Source: Streptomyces sp. DH5
GTDB taxonomy: Bacteria; Actinomycetota; Actinomycetes; Streptomycetales; Streptomycetaceae
Length of the DNA: 64,000 nucleotides
Direction of reading: 5' to 3'
NCBI RefSeq assembly: GCF_020873915.1
Contig: NZ_JAHWGP010000040.1
Coordinates: 1 to 64,000 of the forward strand
The notes beneath the pieces were generated by a model, which saw nothing but the letters and a program-made list of their open reading frames with translations, was not told the DNA's origin and ran no database searches. Shown here in pieces: positions 1 through 10,189 of this stretch. The first letter of the stretch is position 1. The number at the start of each line of letters is the position of its first letter. Position numbers and translations under genes: made by a program.

Positions 1-3
1 GAA

Positions 4-157
4 GGGGCGCGGGGAACTGCGCGATCAGCCCTCACGCGCCCGCACCCGCCCGGCCTGCCCCCACGTGCCCGCAGTGGTCCGCTGCCTCAGCCCTCTCAGG
101 GGCGCGGGGAACTGCGCGAACAGGCCCCCACGCGCCCGCACCCGCCCGGCCTGCCCC
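4..157. repeat. Pair of dispersed intergenic repeats
   Basis: Two copies of a roughly 57-nt element lie at 4-60 and 99-157. Both open with GGGGCGCGGGGAACTGCGCG and continue into a shared cgcgcccgcacccgcccggcctgcccc tail split here across the two halves. Cores of the same kind recur at 26978-26992 (inverted) and 54035-54054, always between genes. This looks like a common Streptomyces intergenic repeat; no function is evident. Confidence 0.6.
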
Positions 158-223
158 GCCCCCTCGCTGCCACCGGCGCCCCGCCCCTCGCTGCCACCGG
201 CGCCCCGCCCCCTCGCTGCCGCA
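154..223. repeat. Short GC-rich tandem repeat
   Basis: A unit of about 26 nt containing CCCTCGCTGCCACCGGCGCC is repeated about 2.7 times head to tail just before the P450 promoter. The last copy diverges. No coding potential is seen in it. Confidence 0.6.
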
Positions 224-256
224 GGCACCCGGTGCCTCGCCCGTTAAGGTCGCGGC

Positions 257-1588
257 ATGCGCGACCAGCACTCTTCCGCCGCCCCGCAGGGACCCGTCCC
301 CGAGCTGTTCAGCTGGGAGTTCGCGGCCGATCCGTACCCCGCCTACGCCTGGCTGCGTGAGCACGCGCCCGTGCGGAAGACCCGGCTGCCCAGCGGAGTG
401 GAGGCCTGGCTGGTCACGCGGTACGCCGACGCCCGGCAGACCCTCGCCGACCACCGGCTGTCCAAGAACCCCGCGCACCACGACGAACCGGCGCACGCCA
501 GGGGCAGGACCGGTATCCCCGGTGAGCGGCAGGCGGACCTGATGACGCACCTGCTGAACATCGACCCGCCGGACCACACCCGGCTGCGGCGGCTGGTCAG
601 CAAGGCGTTCACCCCGCGCCGGGTCGCCGAGTTCGCGCCCCGGGTGCAGGAGCTCACCGACGGGCTCATCGACACGTTCGCGGACCGCGGCTCCGCCGAC
701 CTCATCCACGAGTTCGCCTTTCCCCTGCCCATCTACGCCATCTGCGACCTGCTCGGTGTCCCGCGCGAGGACCAGGACGACTTCCGCGACTGGGCGGGCA
801 TGATGATCCGTCACGGCGGGGGCCCGCGCGGCGGTGTCGCCCGGTCGGTGAAGAGGATGCGCGGCTACCTCGCCGAGCTGATCCACCGCAAGCGTGCGGC
901 GCTGCCCGCCGAGCCCGCGCCGGGCGAGGACCTCATCTCCGGTCTCATCCGCGCTTCCGACCACGGCGAGCACCTCACCGAGAACGAGGCGGCCGCCATG
1001 GCGTTCATCCTGCTGTTCGCCGGCTTCGAGACCACCGTCAACCTGATCGGCAACGGGACCTACGCGCTGCTCACCCATCCCGGCGAGCGCGAGCGGCTGC
1101 AACGGGCCCTCGCCGCGGGCGACCACGGACTGCTGGAGACGGGCGTGGAGGAACTCCTGCGCTACGACGGCCCCGTGGAGCTCGCCACCTGGCGGTTCGC
1201 CACCGAACCGGTCGTCATCGGCGGCCAACGCATCGCCGCCGGCGACCCGGTGCTCGTCGTCCTGGCCGCAGCGGACCGGGATCCGGACCGGTTCGACGGC
1301 CCGGACCTCCTCGACCTCGGCCGGCGCGACAACCAGCACCTGGGGTACGGCCACGGCATCCACTACTGCCTGGGCGCCCCGCTGGCCCGTCTGGAGGGAC
1401 AGACCGCGCTCGCCACGCTGCTGACCCGTCTCCCGGACCTGCGGCTCGCGGCGGAACCGGCCGAACTCCGCTGGCGCGGTGGGCTCATCATGCGGGGGCT
1501 GCGCACACTCCCGGTGGAGTTCACGCCACCTCAGGGCGACGGACCGGCCCGCCCGCCGCTGCCCATGAGCGGACCGGCGCAAACATGA
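257..1588 (+). CDS. Cytochrome P450
   Basis: This is a soluble bacterial class I (CYP105-like in general layout) haem monooxygenase of 443 residues; the substrate cannot be told. The I-helix oxygen-activation motif AGFETT is at 255-260, the K-helix EELLR follows the VEELLRYDG segment near 300, and the haem loop is LGYGHGIHYCLG with the axial cysteine at 371. The usual Phe at the start of the haem loop is Leu. No ferredoxin or reductase gene is adjacent, so redox partners must come from elsewhere. There is no Shine-Dalgarno sequence. A TAAGGT hexamer (245-250) ends six bases before the ATG, so the transcript is probably leaderless. Confidence 0.93.
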   Translation: MRDQHSSAAPQGPVPELFSWEFAADPYPAYAWLREHAPVRKTRLPSGVEAWLVTRYADARQTLADHRLSKNPAHHDEPAHARGRTGIPGERQADLMTHLLNIDPPDHTRLRRLVSKAFTPRRVAEFAPRVQELTDGLIDTFADRGSADLIHEFAFPLPIYAICDLLGVPREDQDDFRDWAGMMIRHGGGPRGGVARSVKRMRGYLAELIHRKRAALPAEPAPGEDLISGLIRASDHGEHLTENEAAAMAFILLFAGFETTVNLIGNGTYALLTHPGERERLQRALAAGDHGLLETGVEELLRYDGPVELATWRFATEPVVIGGQRIAAGDPVLVVLAAADRDPDRFDGPDLLDLGRRDNQHLGYGHGIHYCLGAPLARLEGQTALATLLTRLPDLRLAAEPAELRWRGGLIMRGLRTLPVEFTPPQGDGPARPPLPMSGPAQT

Positions 1589-1735
1589 CACGCCCTCAAC
1601 TCTGTGATCTTCACGTGATCTGCGCGGCATGAACTTGTGACAAGTGATCGACTGCCGATACGTTCACCCATCAAGTGCGGTGCCCAAGGCTTCACTCACC
1701 GCGCCCGTCGTTGCTGTTCTGCGAAAGGTCTCCGC

Positions 1736-2722
1736 ATGCTCTCCGGGAACGGTCGGCACCGTCGCCCCCGCCAGGCTCCGGCTCTCCTCGTCGCGGCCGG
1801 GGTGACCGGCTCCGCCATCGCGATCCCGCTCCTCGGGGCCGGCAGCGCCAGTGCCGCCGACGGCACGGCCTGGGACCGGGTCGCCGAGTGCGAAAGCGGC
1901 GGCTCCTGGAGCCAGAACACCGGCAACGGTTACTACGGCGGTCTCCAGCTCACCCAGGACGACTGGGAGAAGTACGGCGGCCTGGACTACGCGCCCAGCG
2001 CCGACCAGGCCAGCCGCGGCCAGCAGATAGAGGTGGCCGAGAAGATCCTCGCCGACCAGGGCGTCGGCGCGTGGCGCACCTGCGGACTGCTGGGAGGGCT
2101 CGACCAGGGCACGCCCGCGGCCGACGCCGGGACCGGTACGCCCGACTCGTCCGCGACGCCCGGATCCGGCGCTCCGTCCGCCTCTCCCTCTCCGTCGGCC
2201 ACGGCCGGTCCGTCGTCCGGCGAGGACGGTGAGGGCGGCGAGAAGGGTGCCCCGGAGGCCTCGGCCGGCGCATCGGCCGAATCCGGCACACCCGCCGGGC
2301 CGGAGGCCGACGCGGGCAGTGACGGGGGCGCGGACTCCGCCACCTCGTCCCCCTCCGCCCCGGCGGAGCCCGAGTCCGACGAGTCGGACAAGGCGGGGCG
2401 CGGCGGCGGCTCTTCGGAGGCCGACGGCACCGGGACCGGCCGTCACCGCGGCGCGAGTGCCGAGGAGGGCAAGGAGGACTCCTCCTCCGACTCGTCCGGC
2501 CGGCACGCCTCGCGGGGCCTCGACGCCTGGGGCGGCGGCGCGTCCGACGACTCCTACACCGTGGAGCCGGGGGACAGCCTCTCGTCCATCTCCGACTCCC
2601 TTGCGCTCGACGGTGGATGGCGTGCGCTCTACCTGGTGAACGAGCGGCTCATCGGCGGCGACCCGGACTACATCCTGCCCGGTCAGGAGCTCGAGGTCGG
2701 GGACGTAGCGGGCGAAAGGTGA
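1736..2722 (+). CDS. rpfC: Secreted resuscitation-promoting factor with LysM domain (RpfC-like)
   Basis: This is a peptidoglycan-cleaving Rpf enzyme, exported by a signal peptide (residues 1-41, ending ASA-A). The Rpf lysozyme-like domain spans about 42-120, with the catalytic glutamate at E53 in the CESGG motif. A long Ala/Gly/Ser/Asp/Glu-rich linker covers about 125-273 and a C-terminal LysM wall-binding domain covers about 274-323. The ATG at 1736 is preferred over an in-frame ATG at 1637 because it has GAAAGG eight bases upstream and leaves a normal signal peptide. Its neighbour rpfA is a paralogue. From memory S. coelicolor rpfC (SCO3098) sits beside rpfA (SCO3097). Compared with rpfA the linker is much longer and acidic. 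Confidence 0.88.
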   Translation: MLSGNGRHRRPRQAPALLVAAGVTGSAIAIPLLGAGSASAADGTAWDRVAECESGGSWSQNTGNGYYGGLQLTQDDWEKYGGLDYAPSADQASRGQQIEVAEKILADQGVGAWRTCGLLGGLDQGTPAADAGTGTPDSSATPGSGAPSASPSPSATAGPSSGEDGEGGEKGAPEASAGASAESGTPAGPEADAGSDGGADSATSSPSAPAEPESDESDKAGRGGGSSEADGTGTGRHRGASAEEGKEDSSSDSSGRHASRGLDAWGGGASDDSYTVEPGDSLSSISDSLALDGGWRALYLVNERLIGGDPDYILPGQELEVGDVAGER

Positions 2723-2824
2723 CATTCGAAAACGCCTGAGGGTGGCGACAGTTGACGTCACGTTTCGCGCTGAATGTCCCTTTTAAAGGCTGTGAGAGAT
2801 AGGTCTCAGAAGCCGTGATCGTCT

Positions 2825-2854
2825 TTGATATTCCGCGGATCGCGTGTCTACGGT
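2825..2854 (+). promoter_or_regulatory. Predicted rpfA promoter
   Basis: A -35 TTGATA (2825-2830) and a -10 TACGGT (2849-2854) are separated by 18 bp. Initiation about seven bases downstream, near 2861, would place the start of the RNA exactly at the first helix of the riboswitch. No experimental start is available here. Confidence 0.55.
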
Positions 2855-2860
2855 CGTGAT

Positions 2861-5410
<2,550 letters not shown>

Positions 5411-5420
5411 GCACAGCGCC

Positions 5421-5438
5421 CCGCCCACCGGTGGGCGG
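5421..5438 (+). terminator. Short palindrome after eno
   Basis: CCGCCCACCGGTGGGCGG is a perfect 18-bp palindrome ten bases after the eno stop. It lacks a T-tract, as is common for Streptomyces terminators. Confidence 0.5.
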
Positions 5439-5474
5439 CGAGGGCCGAGCACCGCTCCGGCGGGCAGCGTCGTA

Positions 5475-5519
5475 CGTACGTCCCCGCACCCGGTCCCGTA
5501 CCGTGTGCGGGGACGTACG
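5475..5519 (+). promoter_or_regulatory. 15-bp perfect inverted repeat between eno and divIC
   Basis: CGTACGTCCCCGCAC (5475-5489) and GTGCGGGGACGTACG (5505-5519) pair perfectly around 15 nt. The element lies 32 bases before the divIC start and close to its ribosome binding site. It could be a second terminator or attenuator for eno read-through, or an operator for divIC. The DNA does not distinguish these. Confidence 0.5.
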
Positions 5520-5551
5520 CGTGTGACGAAGGCGAACCGGAGGCGGGGACC

Positions 5552-6028
5552 ATGGCGGTGAAGGACCGGGACCGTTTCTCCACCGCGACCAGGATCCGGC
5601 TGATCGGTGAGCAGACCGCGGCCCGGGTCTACCGCTCGCAGACCAAGCGCCAGGCCCGCCGCTCCCGGCTGACCGGCCGGGCGGCGCTGCTCGCGCTGGT
5701 GGTCTGCTCGCTGGTCGTGGCGCTCGCCTATCCCATGCGGCAGTACGTCTCCCAGCGGGCGGAGATCGCCGACCTCCAGCAGGAGCAGGAGGAGGCCCGC
5801 AAGCGGGTCGAGCGGCTGCGCGACATGAAGGCGCGCTGGCAGGACGACGCGTACGCCGAGCAGGAGATCCGCCGGCGGCTGCACTACGTCATGCCCGGCG
5901 AGACCGGCTACGTCGTCATCGACCCGGGCCGGGCCGAGAAGTCCCGCACGGACCTCGAAGCCGCCGACCGCCCCTGGTACGCGAACGTCTGGGACGGCGT
6001 CGACAAGGCCGACGCCGCCGGCCAGTGA
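5552..6028 (+). CDS. divIC: Septum formation initiator DivIC/FtsB family protein
   Basis: This is a small bitopic cell-division protein that in bacteria forms a complex with FtsL and FtsQ/DivIB at the septum. In 158 residues there is a basic cytoplasmic N-terminus (1-43), one membrane span (about 44-60, ALLALVVCSLVVALA) and an extracytoplasmic coiled coil (about 66-110, QRAEIADLQQEQEEARKRV). The typical RRRLHYVMPGETGYVVID tail follows. The start has GGAGG at 5539-5543. The enolase-divIC-DUF501-ppx order is standard in actinobacteria. The S. coelicolor counterpart has been called DivIC. Confidence 0.9.
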   Translation: MAVKDRDRFSTATRIRLIGEQTAARVYRSQTKRQARRSRLTGRAALLALVVCSLVVALAYPMRQYVSQRAEIADLQQEQEEARKRVERLRDMKARWQDDAYAEQEIRRRLHYVMPGETGYVVIDPGRAEKSRTDLEAADRPWYANVWDGVDKADAAGQ

Positions 6029-6059
6029 CCCATCAGTGAAAGCCGCAGAGAAGACAGGT

Positions 6060-6593
6060 ATGGACACCTCTCCGCCCACGACCCCCCGCACCGAGCCCAC
6101 CGACGCGGACGTCGAGGCCTTCAAGCAGCAGCTCGGGCGCCCCCCGCGCGGGCTGCGCGCCATCGCCCACCGCTGCCCCTGCGGGCAGCCGGACGTCGTG
6201 GAGACCGCGCCGAGGCTGCCCGACGGCACCCCCTTCCCGACGCTGTACTACCTGACGTGCCCGAAGGCGAACTCCGCGATCGGCACGCTGGAGGCGAACG
6301 GCGTGATGAAGGAGATGACGGAGCGGCTCGGCACCGACCTGGAGCTGGCGGCCGCGTACCGCGCGGCGCACGAGGACTACATCCGGCGCCGCGACGAGAT
6401 CGAGGAGCTCAAGAACTTCCCCAGCGCGGGCGGCATGCCGGACCGCGTGAAGTGCCTGCACGTCCTGGTCGCCCACTCGCTGGCCGCGGGCCCCGGGGTG
6501 AACCCGCTGGGCGACGAGGCGCTGGCGATGCTGCCCGAGTGGTGGCGCAAGGGCGCCTGCGTGACGCTCCCCGAGAAGGAGGAGGACCGGTGA
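6060..6593 (+). CDS. DUF501 family protein
   Basis: This is a conserved actinobacterial protein of 177 residues with unknown biochemical role, always found between divIC and ppx. Characteristic segments are RCPCGQPDVVETAPRLPDG, FPTLYYLTCP and a C-terminal CLHVLVAHSLAAGPGVNPLG block; paired cysteines suggest a possible metal or redox site. An alternative GTG at 6036 lacks a ribosome binding site, so the ATG at 6060 is preferred. Its stop overlaps the GTG of ppx by four bases (GTGA), so the two are translationally coupled. Confidence 0.85.
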   Translation: MDTSPPTTPRTEPTDADVEAFKQQLGRPPRGLRAIAHRCPCGQPDVVETAPRLPDGTPFPTLYYLTCPKANSAIGTLEANGVMKEMTERLGTDLELAAAYRAAHEDYIRRRDEIEELKNFPSAGGMPDRVKCLHVLVAHSLAAGPGVNPLGDEALAMLPEWWRKGACVTLPEKEEDR

Positions 6594-7543
6594 CCCGGGT
6601 CGCGGCCATCGACTGCGGTACGAACTCCATCCGGCTCCTGGTGGCCGACGTCGACCCCGTGACGGGCGAACTCGCCGACCTGGACCGGCGGATGACGATC
6701 GTGCGGCTCGGCCAGGGCGTCGACCGCACGGGGCGCCTCGCGCCCGAGGCGCTGGAGCGGACGTTCGCCGCGTGCCGCGAGTACGCGGAGATCATCAAGG
6801 AACACGGGGCGGAGCGCCTGCGCTTCGTGGCGACGTCCGCCTCCCGGGACGCCGAGAACCGCGACGCTTTCGTGCGCGGGGTGCTGGACATCCTGGGTGT
6901 GGAGCCGGAGGTCATCACCGGCGACCAGGAGGCCGAGTTCTCCTTCACCGGCGCCACCAGGGAACTGTCGGGGCGCACCGGTCTGCGCCGCCCCTTCCTG
7001 GTCGTGGACATCGGCGGCGGCTCGACCGAGTTCGTCGTCGGCGAGGACCACGTGCGCGCCGCCCGCTCCGTGGACGTGGGCTGCGTACGGATGACCGAGC
7101 GGCACCTGGTCCGCGACGGAGCCGTCACCGATCCGCCCACCGAGGAGCAGGTCGCGGCGATGCGCGCCGACATCGAGGCCGCGCTCGACCGGGCCGAGGA
7201 GACGGTCCCGCTGCGCGAGGCGCGCACCCTCGTCGGCCTCGCGGGATCGGTCACCACGGTCTCGGCGATCGCCCAGGACCTCCCCGAGTACGACTCCGCG
7301 GCCATCCACCACTCACGCGTCTCCCGGGCCCGGGTCCGCGAGATCACCGAATGGCTGCTGCGCTCCACCCACGCCGAGCGCGCGCGGGTGCCGTCCATGC
7401 ACCCCGGCAGGGTCGACGTGATCGGAGCCGGCGCCCTGGTCCTCCTGTCGATCATGGAACGGACCGGAGCGGAGGAGGTCGTGGTGTCGGAACACGACAT
7501 CCTCGACGGGATCGCCCACAGCTGCGCCGCCGGGGCGAGTTGA
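6590..7543 (+). CDS. ppx: Exopolyphosphatase / GppA-type phosphatase
   Basis: This Ppx/GppA enzyme of the ASKHA fold cleaves terminal phosphates from inorganic polyphosphate or pppGpp. The 317-residue, single-module form lacks the long C-terminal extension of E. coli Ppx. The phosphate-1 loop IDCGTNSIRL is at 7-16 and the phosphate-2 motif VVDIGGGSTEFV begins near 138 (D140). The GTG start overlaps the preceding stop and has AAGGAGGAGG just upstream. The gene converges on the toxin-antitoxin pair with only 25 bp between. Confidence 0.92.
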   Translation: MTRVAAIDCGTNSIRLLVADVDPVTGELADLDRRMTIVRLGQGVDRTGRLAPEALERTFAACREYAEIIKEHGAERLRFVATSASRDAENRDAFVRGVLDILGVEPEVITGDQEAEFSFTGATRELSGRTGLRRPFLVVDIGGGSTEFVVGEDHVRAARSVDVGCVRMTERHLVRDGAVTDPPTEEQVAAMRADIEAALDRAEETVPLREARTLVGLAGSVTTVSAIAQDLPEYDSAAIHHSRVSRARVREITEWLLRSTHAERARVPSMHPGRVDVIGAGALVLLSIMERTGAEEVVVSEHDILDGIAHSCAAGAS

Positions 7544-7568
7544 GACGGCGCCAATGCCGGCCGGGGCG

Positions 7569-7838
7569 TCACAGGTTGCGGTAGACGTCCCGCCGGTCGC
7601 CCACCTTGACGGCCAGGATGACGAGTTCGCTGTCGTTGATCTGGTAGGCGACCCGGTAGCTTCCGACCCGGAGCCGGTAGAGGCCCGACGGGCCGGTGAG
7701 CTTCTTGACGTCGGCGTCCTGGCGGTACGGGTCGTCACCGAGTGCGGTCAGCGCGGTGAGGATACGCATGGCGTCGAGTCGGCTGATGGCCCGGAGTTGC
7801 CGCTGCGCCGCCGTGGTGAACCGGAAGGCGTACTTCAC
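7569..7838 (-). CDS. RelE/ParE superfamily toxin
   Basis: This small basic protein (89 residues) has the RelE fold pattern: FRFTTAAQRQLRAISRLDAMRIL at the N-terminus, then the strand-rich LTGPSGLYRLRVGSYRVAYQINDSELVILAVKVGDRRDVYRNL split over the C-terminal half. RelE toxins are ribosome-dependent mRNA interferases, whereas ParE toxins act on gyrase. The GLYRLRVGSYRV and GDRRDVY segments favour RelE. The start overlaps the antitoxin stop by four bases, so antitoxin is made first. The GC-rich codon use matches its neighbours, with no sign of recent import. Confidence 0.9.
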   Translation of the reverse strand: MKYAFRFTTAAQRQLRAISRLDAMRILTALTALGDDPYRQDADVKKLTGPSGLYRLRVGSYRVAYQINDSELVILAVKVGDRRDVYRNL

Positions 7839-8107
7839 GCCGCCTCGCCGCCCTGCTCGGTGAACAGCTCCGCCAGCAGTTCCGCCATCGTCACGGTGGT
7901 GCCGCCCTCGGCCAGCACCGCTTCGGCCTCGCGCGCCAGCATCACGTCGGCCGCTTCCTCCAGCGCTTCGAAGTCCGAGATCGGCACCACGGCCGCCACC
8001 GGGGCGCCATTGCGTGTGATGACAGTCGGGACGCCTTTTTCAGCCCGGTTGATGTGGTCGGCGAGGTGTGCGCGGGCTTCCCGTACCGTCACGGTGTTCT
8101 CAGTCAT
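7835..8107 (-). CDS. Phd/YefM-family antitoxin
   Basis: A 90-residue protein opens MTENTVTVREARAHLADHIN, the Phd/YefM DNA-binding fold, and continues with the VPTVITRNGAPVAAVVPISD strand typical of the family. The acidic, Ala-rich C-terminus (about 55-90) would wrap and inactivate the toxin. It should also repress the operon by binding TGTACA boxes at 8114-8137. The ATG at 8107 has no Shine-Dalgarno sequence. A TACACT hexamer lies six bases upstream on the minus strand, so it is probably leaderless. Longer upstream reading lacks homology. Confidence 0.9.
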   Translation of the reverse strand: MTENTVTVREARAHLADHINRAEKGVPTVITRNGAPVAAVVPISDFEALEEAADVMLAREAEAVLAEGGTTVTMAELLAELFTEQGGEAA

Positions 8108-8113
8108 GAGGCC

Positions 8114-8137
8114 AGTGTACGCGCGACCGTGTACACG
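8114..8137 (-). promoter_or_regulatory. Autoregulatory operator and -10 of the toxin-antitoxin operon
   Basis: TGTACA lies within the palindrome CGTGTACACG (8128-8137), and a second degenerate box TGTACG is at 8116-8121, with centres 14 bp apart. The second box overlaps the presumed -10 (TACACT, read on the minus strand at 8119-8114). YefM/Axe-type antitoxins are known to bind TGTACA-core palindromes in pairs, so this is a good operator candidate. Confidence 0.6.
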
Positions 8138-8320
8138 CGTGTCTGCTGGGATTCGCGTTCGTGTGCGATCCTCGACGGCATCGCGTGGTCCGTGGCGTAG
8201 GTCTCCTTTGCTACTGACGAGTAGCCCTCCGCTGAGCAGCCGGGATAGCGTTTGAGCGGAGCCCGGGGGGCCTTTTCGGTGCCCCCGGACGCCCTCCCGG
8301 GAGGGGGCGGCGGGGAAGTT

Positions 8321-8336
8321 CGTGAAGTTCTTCACA
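8321..8336. promoter_or_regulatory. Rex-like operator 1
   Basis: CGTGAAGTTCTTCACA differs from the S. coelicolor Rex consensus TGTGAACGCGTTCACA at one outer position and in three of the four central bases, and has perfect GTGAA/TTCAC arms. It lies about 320 bp before ndh. ndh genes are known Rex targets, which supports the call. Confidence 0.6.
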
Positions 8337-8400
8337 AGGAATTGTCCGCGGGAGGACGAAGGAGAGGGCCGTGTTGACTCATCCGGGGCCTCAACACCCC

Positions 8401-8416
8401 TTTGAACACGTTCAGA
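8401..8416. promoter_or_regulatory. Rex-like operator 2
   Basis: TTTGAACACGTTCAGA matches 13 of 16 bases of the Rex consensus TGTGAACGCGTTCACA and has perfect TGAAC/GTTCA arms. It lies 80 bp downstream of operator 1. Confidence 0.55.
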
Positions 8417-8603
8417 AGATGGTGTGGCGGGCCGTCGGGGCGACGGTGAACGGAGTCCGGAGGACGGCCTCACGGCGGCTCCGAAGTGACAGAGAGGCAG
8501 CTCAAGCGGCATTGACAACGCGCCGCGAGGTGATCCGGTTCCCGTTCCGCACTGTGATGTGGATCAAGAAGTGCGGGATGGTAACACAGGCCCTGTCGAA
8601 GCT

Positions 8604-8619
8604 TGTGAAGGGGCGCACG
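8604..8619. promoter_or_regulatory. Rex-like half-conserved site 3
   Basis: TGTGAAGGGGCGCACG keeps a complete left arm and the CAC of the right arm of the Rex consensus. It lies 36 to 51 bases before the ndh start, close to where a promoter would be. Weaker than sites 1 and 2. Confidence 0.35.
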
Positions 8620-8654
8620 AGGTACCCCCTCACGACAGGTGGATACTCGATGGC

Positions 8655-10046
8655 ATGAGCACCACGGAGCGTCCCAGGATCCTCGTAGTAGGCGGTGGGT
8701 ACGTAGGCCTGTACGCAGCTCGGCGCATCCAGAAGAAGATGCGTTACGGCGAGGCGACCGTCACCGTCGTCGACCCGCGGTCGTACATGACCTACCAGCC
8801 CTTCCTCCCCGAAACCGCCGCCGGCAACATCTCCCCGCGACACGTCGTCGTCCCGCTGCGACGCGTGCTGCCCAAGGCGGAGGTCCTCACCGGCCGGGTC
8901 ACCACCATCGACCAGGACCGCAAGGTCGCCACGATCGCCCCGCTGGTCGGCGAGGCGTACGAGCTGCCCTTCGACTACCTGGTGATCGCGCTCGGCGCGG
9001 TCTCCCGCACCTTCCCGATCCCCGGCCTCGCCGAACAGGGCATCGGCATGAAGGGCGTCGAGGAGGCCATCGGCCTGCGCAACCACGTCCTCGAGCAGCT
9101 CGACAAGGCCGACTCCACCACGGACGAGGAGATCCGGCGCAAGGCGCTCACCTTCGTCTTCGTGGGCGGCGGCTTCGCCGGCGCGGAGACCATCGGTGAG
9201 GTCGAGGACATGGCCCGGGACGCGGCCAAGTACTACAAGACGGTGTCCCGCGAGGACATGCGCTTCATCCTGGTCGACGCCGCAGACAAGATCCTCCCCG
9301 AGGTGGGTCCCAAGCTCGGCAAGTACGGCAAGGAGCACCTCGAGGGCCGCGGCGTCGAGGTCTACCTGTCCACGTCGATGGACTCCTGCGTGGACGGCCA
9401 CGTGGTGCTGAAGAACGGCCTCGAGGTCGATTCCAACACCATCGTGTGGACCGCGGGCGTCAAGCCCAACCCGGCGCTGGCCCGCTTCGGCCTGCCGCTC
9501 GGCCCGCGCGGCCACGTCGACACCCAGCCGACCCTCCAGGTCACCGGCACCGACTACATCTGGGCCGCGGGCGACAACGCCCAGGTCCCGGACCTCGTGG
9601 GCCGCAAGGCGGGCAACGAGAACGCCTGGTGCCCGCCGAACGCCCAGCACGCGCTGCGCCAGGCCAAGGTCCTCGGCGACAACGTGGTCTCCGGCATGCG
9701 GGGCTTCCCGCAGAAGGAGTACAGCCACGCCAACAAGGGCGCGGTGGCGGGCCTCGGCCTGCACAAGGGCGTCGCGATGATCGTCGTCGGCAAGGTGAAG
9801 ATCAAGCTGAAGGGCCGTCTCGCCTGGTACATGCACCGGGCGTACCACGGCATGGCGATGCCGACCTTCAACCGCAAGATCCGCGTCTTCGCCGACTGGA
9901 CCCTCGGCATGTTCCTCAAGCGCGAGGTCGTGTCCCTGGGCGCGATCGAGTCGCCGCGCGAGGAGTTCTACGAGGCGGCCAAGCCGGCGCCGGCGCCCGC
10001 CGCCGCCCAGCAGGAGCCGAAGAAGACCGAGGCCAAGGCCTCCTGA
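8655..10046 (+). CDS. ndh: Type II NADH dehydrogenase (NDH-2)
   Basis: This membrane-associated, non-proton-pumping flavoprotein passes electrons from NADH to menaquinone. In 463 residues there are an FAD-binding GGGYVGLYAA motif (13-22), an NADH-binding FVGGGFAG loop (glycines near 171-173) and the second flavin contact WAAGDNAQVP (near 303-312). A C-terminal segment follows, with the amphipathic membrane-contact region around AWYMHRAYHGMAMPTF. The Ala/Pro/Lys tail is low complexity. The ATG at 8655 is chosen because the Rossmann motif follows at residue 9; a longer in-frame reading begins in non-coding sequence. Rex-like sites upstream suggest control by the NADH/NAD ratio. Confidence 0.93.
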   Translation: MSTTERPRILVVGGGYVGLYAARRIQKKMRYGEATVTVVDPRSYMTYQPFLPETAAGNISPRHVVVPLRRVLPKAEVLTGRVTTIDQDRKVATIAPLVGEAYELPFDYLVIALGAVSRTFPIPGLAEQGIGMKGVEEAIGLRNHVLEQLDKADSTTDEEIRRKALTFVFVGGGFAGAETIGEVEDMARDAAKYYKTVSREDMRFILVDAADKILPEVGPKLGKYGKEHLEGRGVEVYLSTSMDSCVDGHVVLKNGLEVDSNTIVWTAGVKPNPALARFGLPLGPRGHVDTQPTLQVTGTDYIWAAGDNAQVPDLVGRKAGNENAWCPPNAQHALRQAKVLGDNVVSGMRGFPQKEYSHANKGAVAGLGLHKGVAMIVVGKVKIKLKGRLAWYMHRAYHGMAMPTFNRKIRVFADWTLGMFLKREVVSLGAIESPREEFYEAAKPAPAPAAAQQEPKKTEAKAS

Positions 10047-10084
10047 CCCCCGGTCACCGAGGCCAGGCCTCCTGACCCCCGGTC
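10026..10084 (+). repeat. 30-bp tandem duplication over the ndh stop codon
   Basis: The segment 10026-10055 is repeated at 10056-10084 with one base deleted (ggccaaggcc becomes ggccaggcc). The first copy holds the last codons and stop of ndh; the second is non-coding. The near identity suggests a recent slippage event. Confidence 0.85.
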
Positions 10085-10092
10085 ACCCCGTC

Positions 10093-10132
10093 GAAGGGGC
10101 CGCCCGCCATCCGTGGTGCGGGCGGCCCCTTC
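10093..10132 (+). terminator. Terminator after ndh
   Basis: A perfect 15-bp stem pairs GAAGGGGCCGCCCGC (10093-10107) with GCGGGCGGCCCCTTC (10118-10132) around a 10-nt loop. Confidence 0.85.
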
Positions 10133-10189
10133 GCCGTACCGCCGGGCGCGGGCCCACCAAGGCGGGAGTGAAGGAGGGCAGGCACCAGC

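Noticed and set aside
154-223. Tandem repeats as a CRISPR array
   Set aside because: Units abut without spacers and no cas gene is present.
32-1630. Long open frame on the minus strand across the P450 gene
   Set aside because: It mirrors the codon structure of the P450, as happens in GC-rich DNA; it has no recognisable domain and no ribosome binding site.
1589-1735. GTGATC repeats before rpfC as a cyclic-AMP receptor protein site
   Set aside because: TGTGATCTTCACGTGATC only roughly resembles the spaced GTG-CAC arrangement of Streptomyces Crp sites; arm spacing is wrong.
8371-8658. 95-codon frame upstream of ndh
   Set aside because: It covers Rex-like operators and the ndh start, has no homology or normal codon bias, and its start lacks support.
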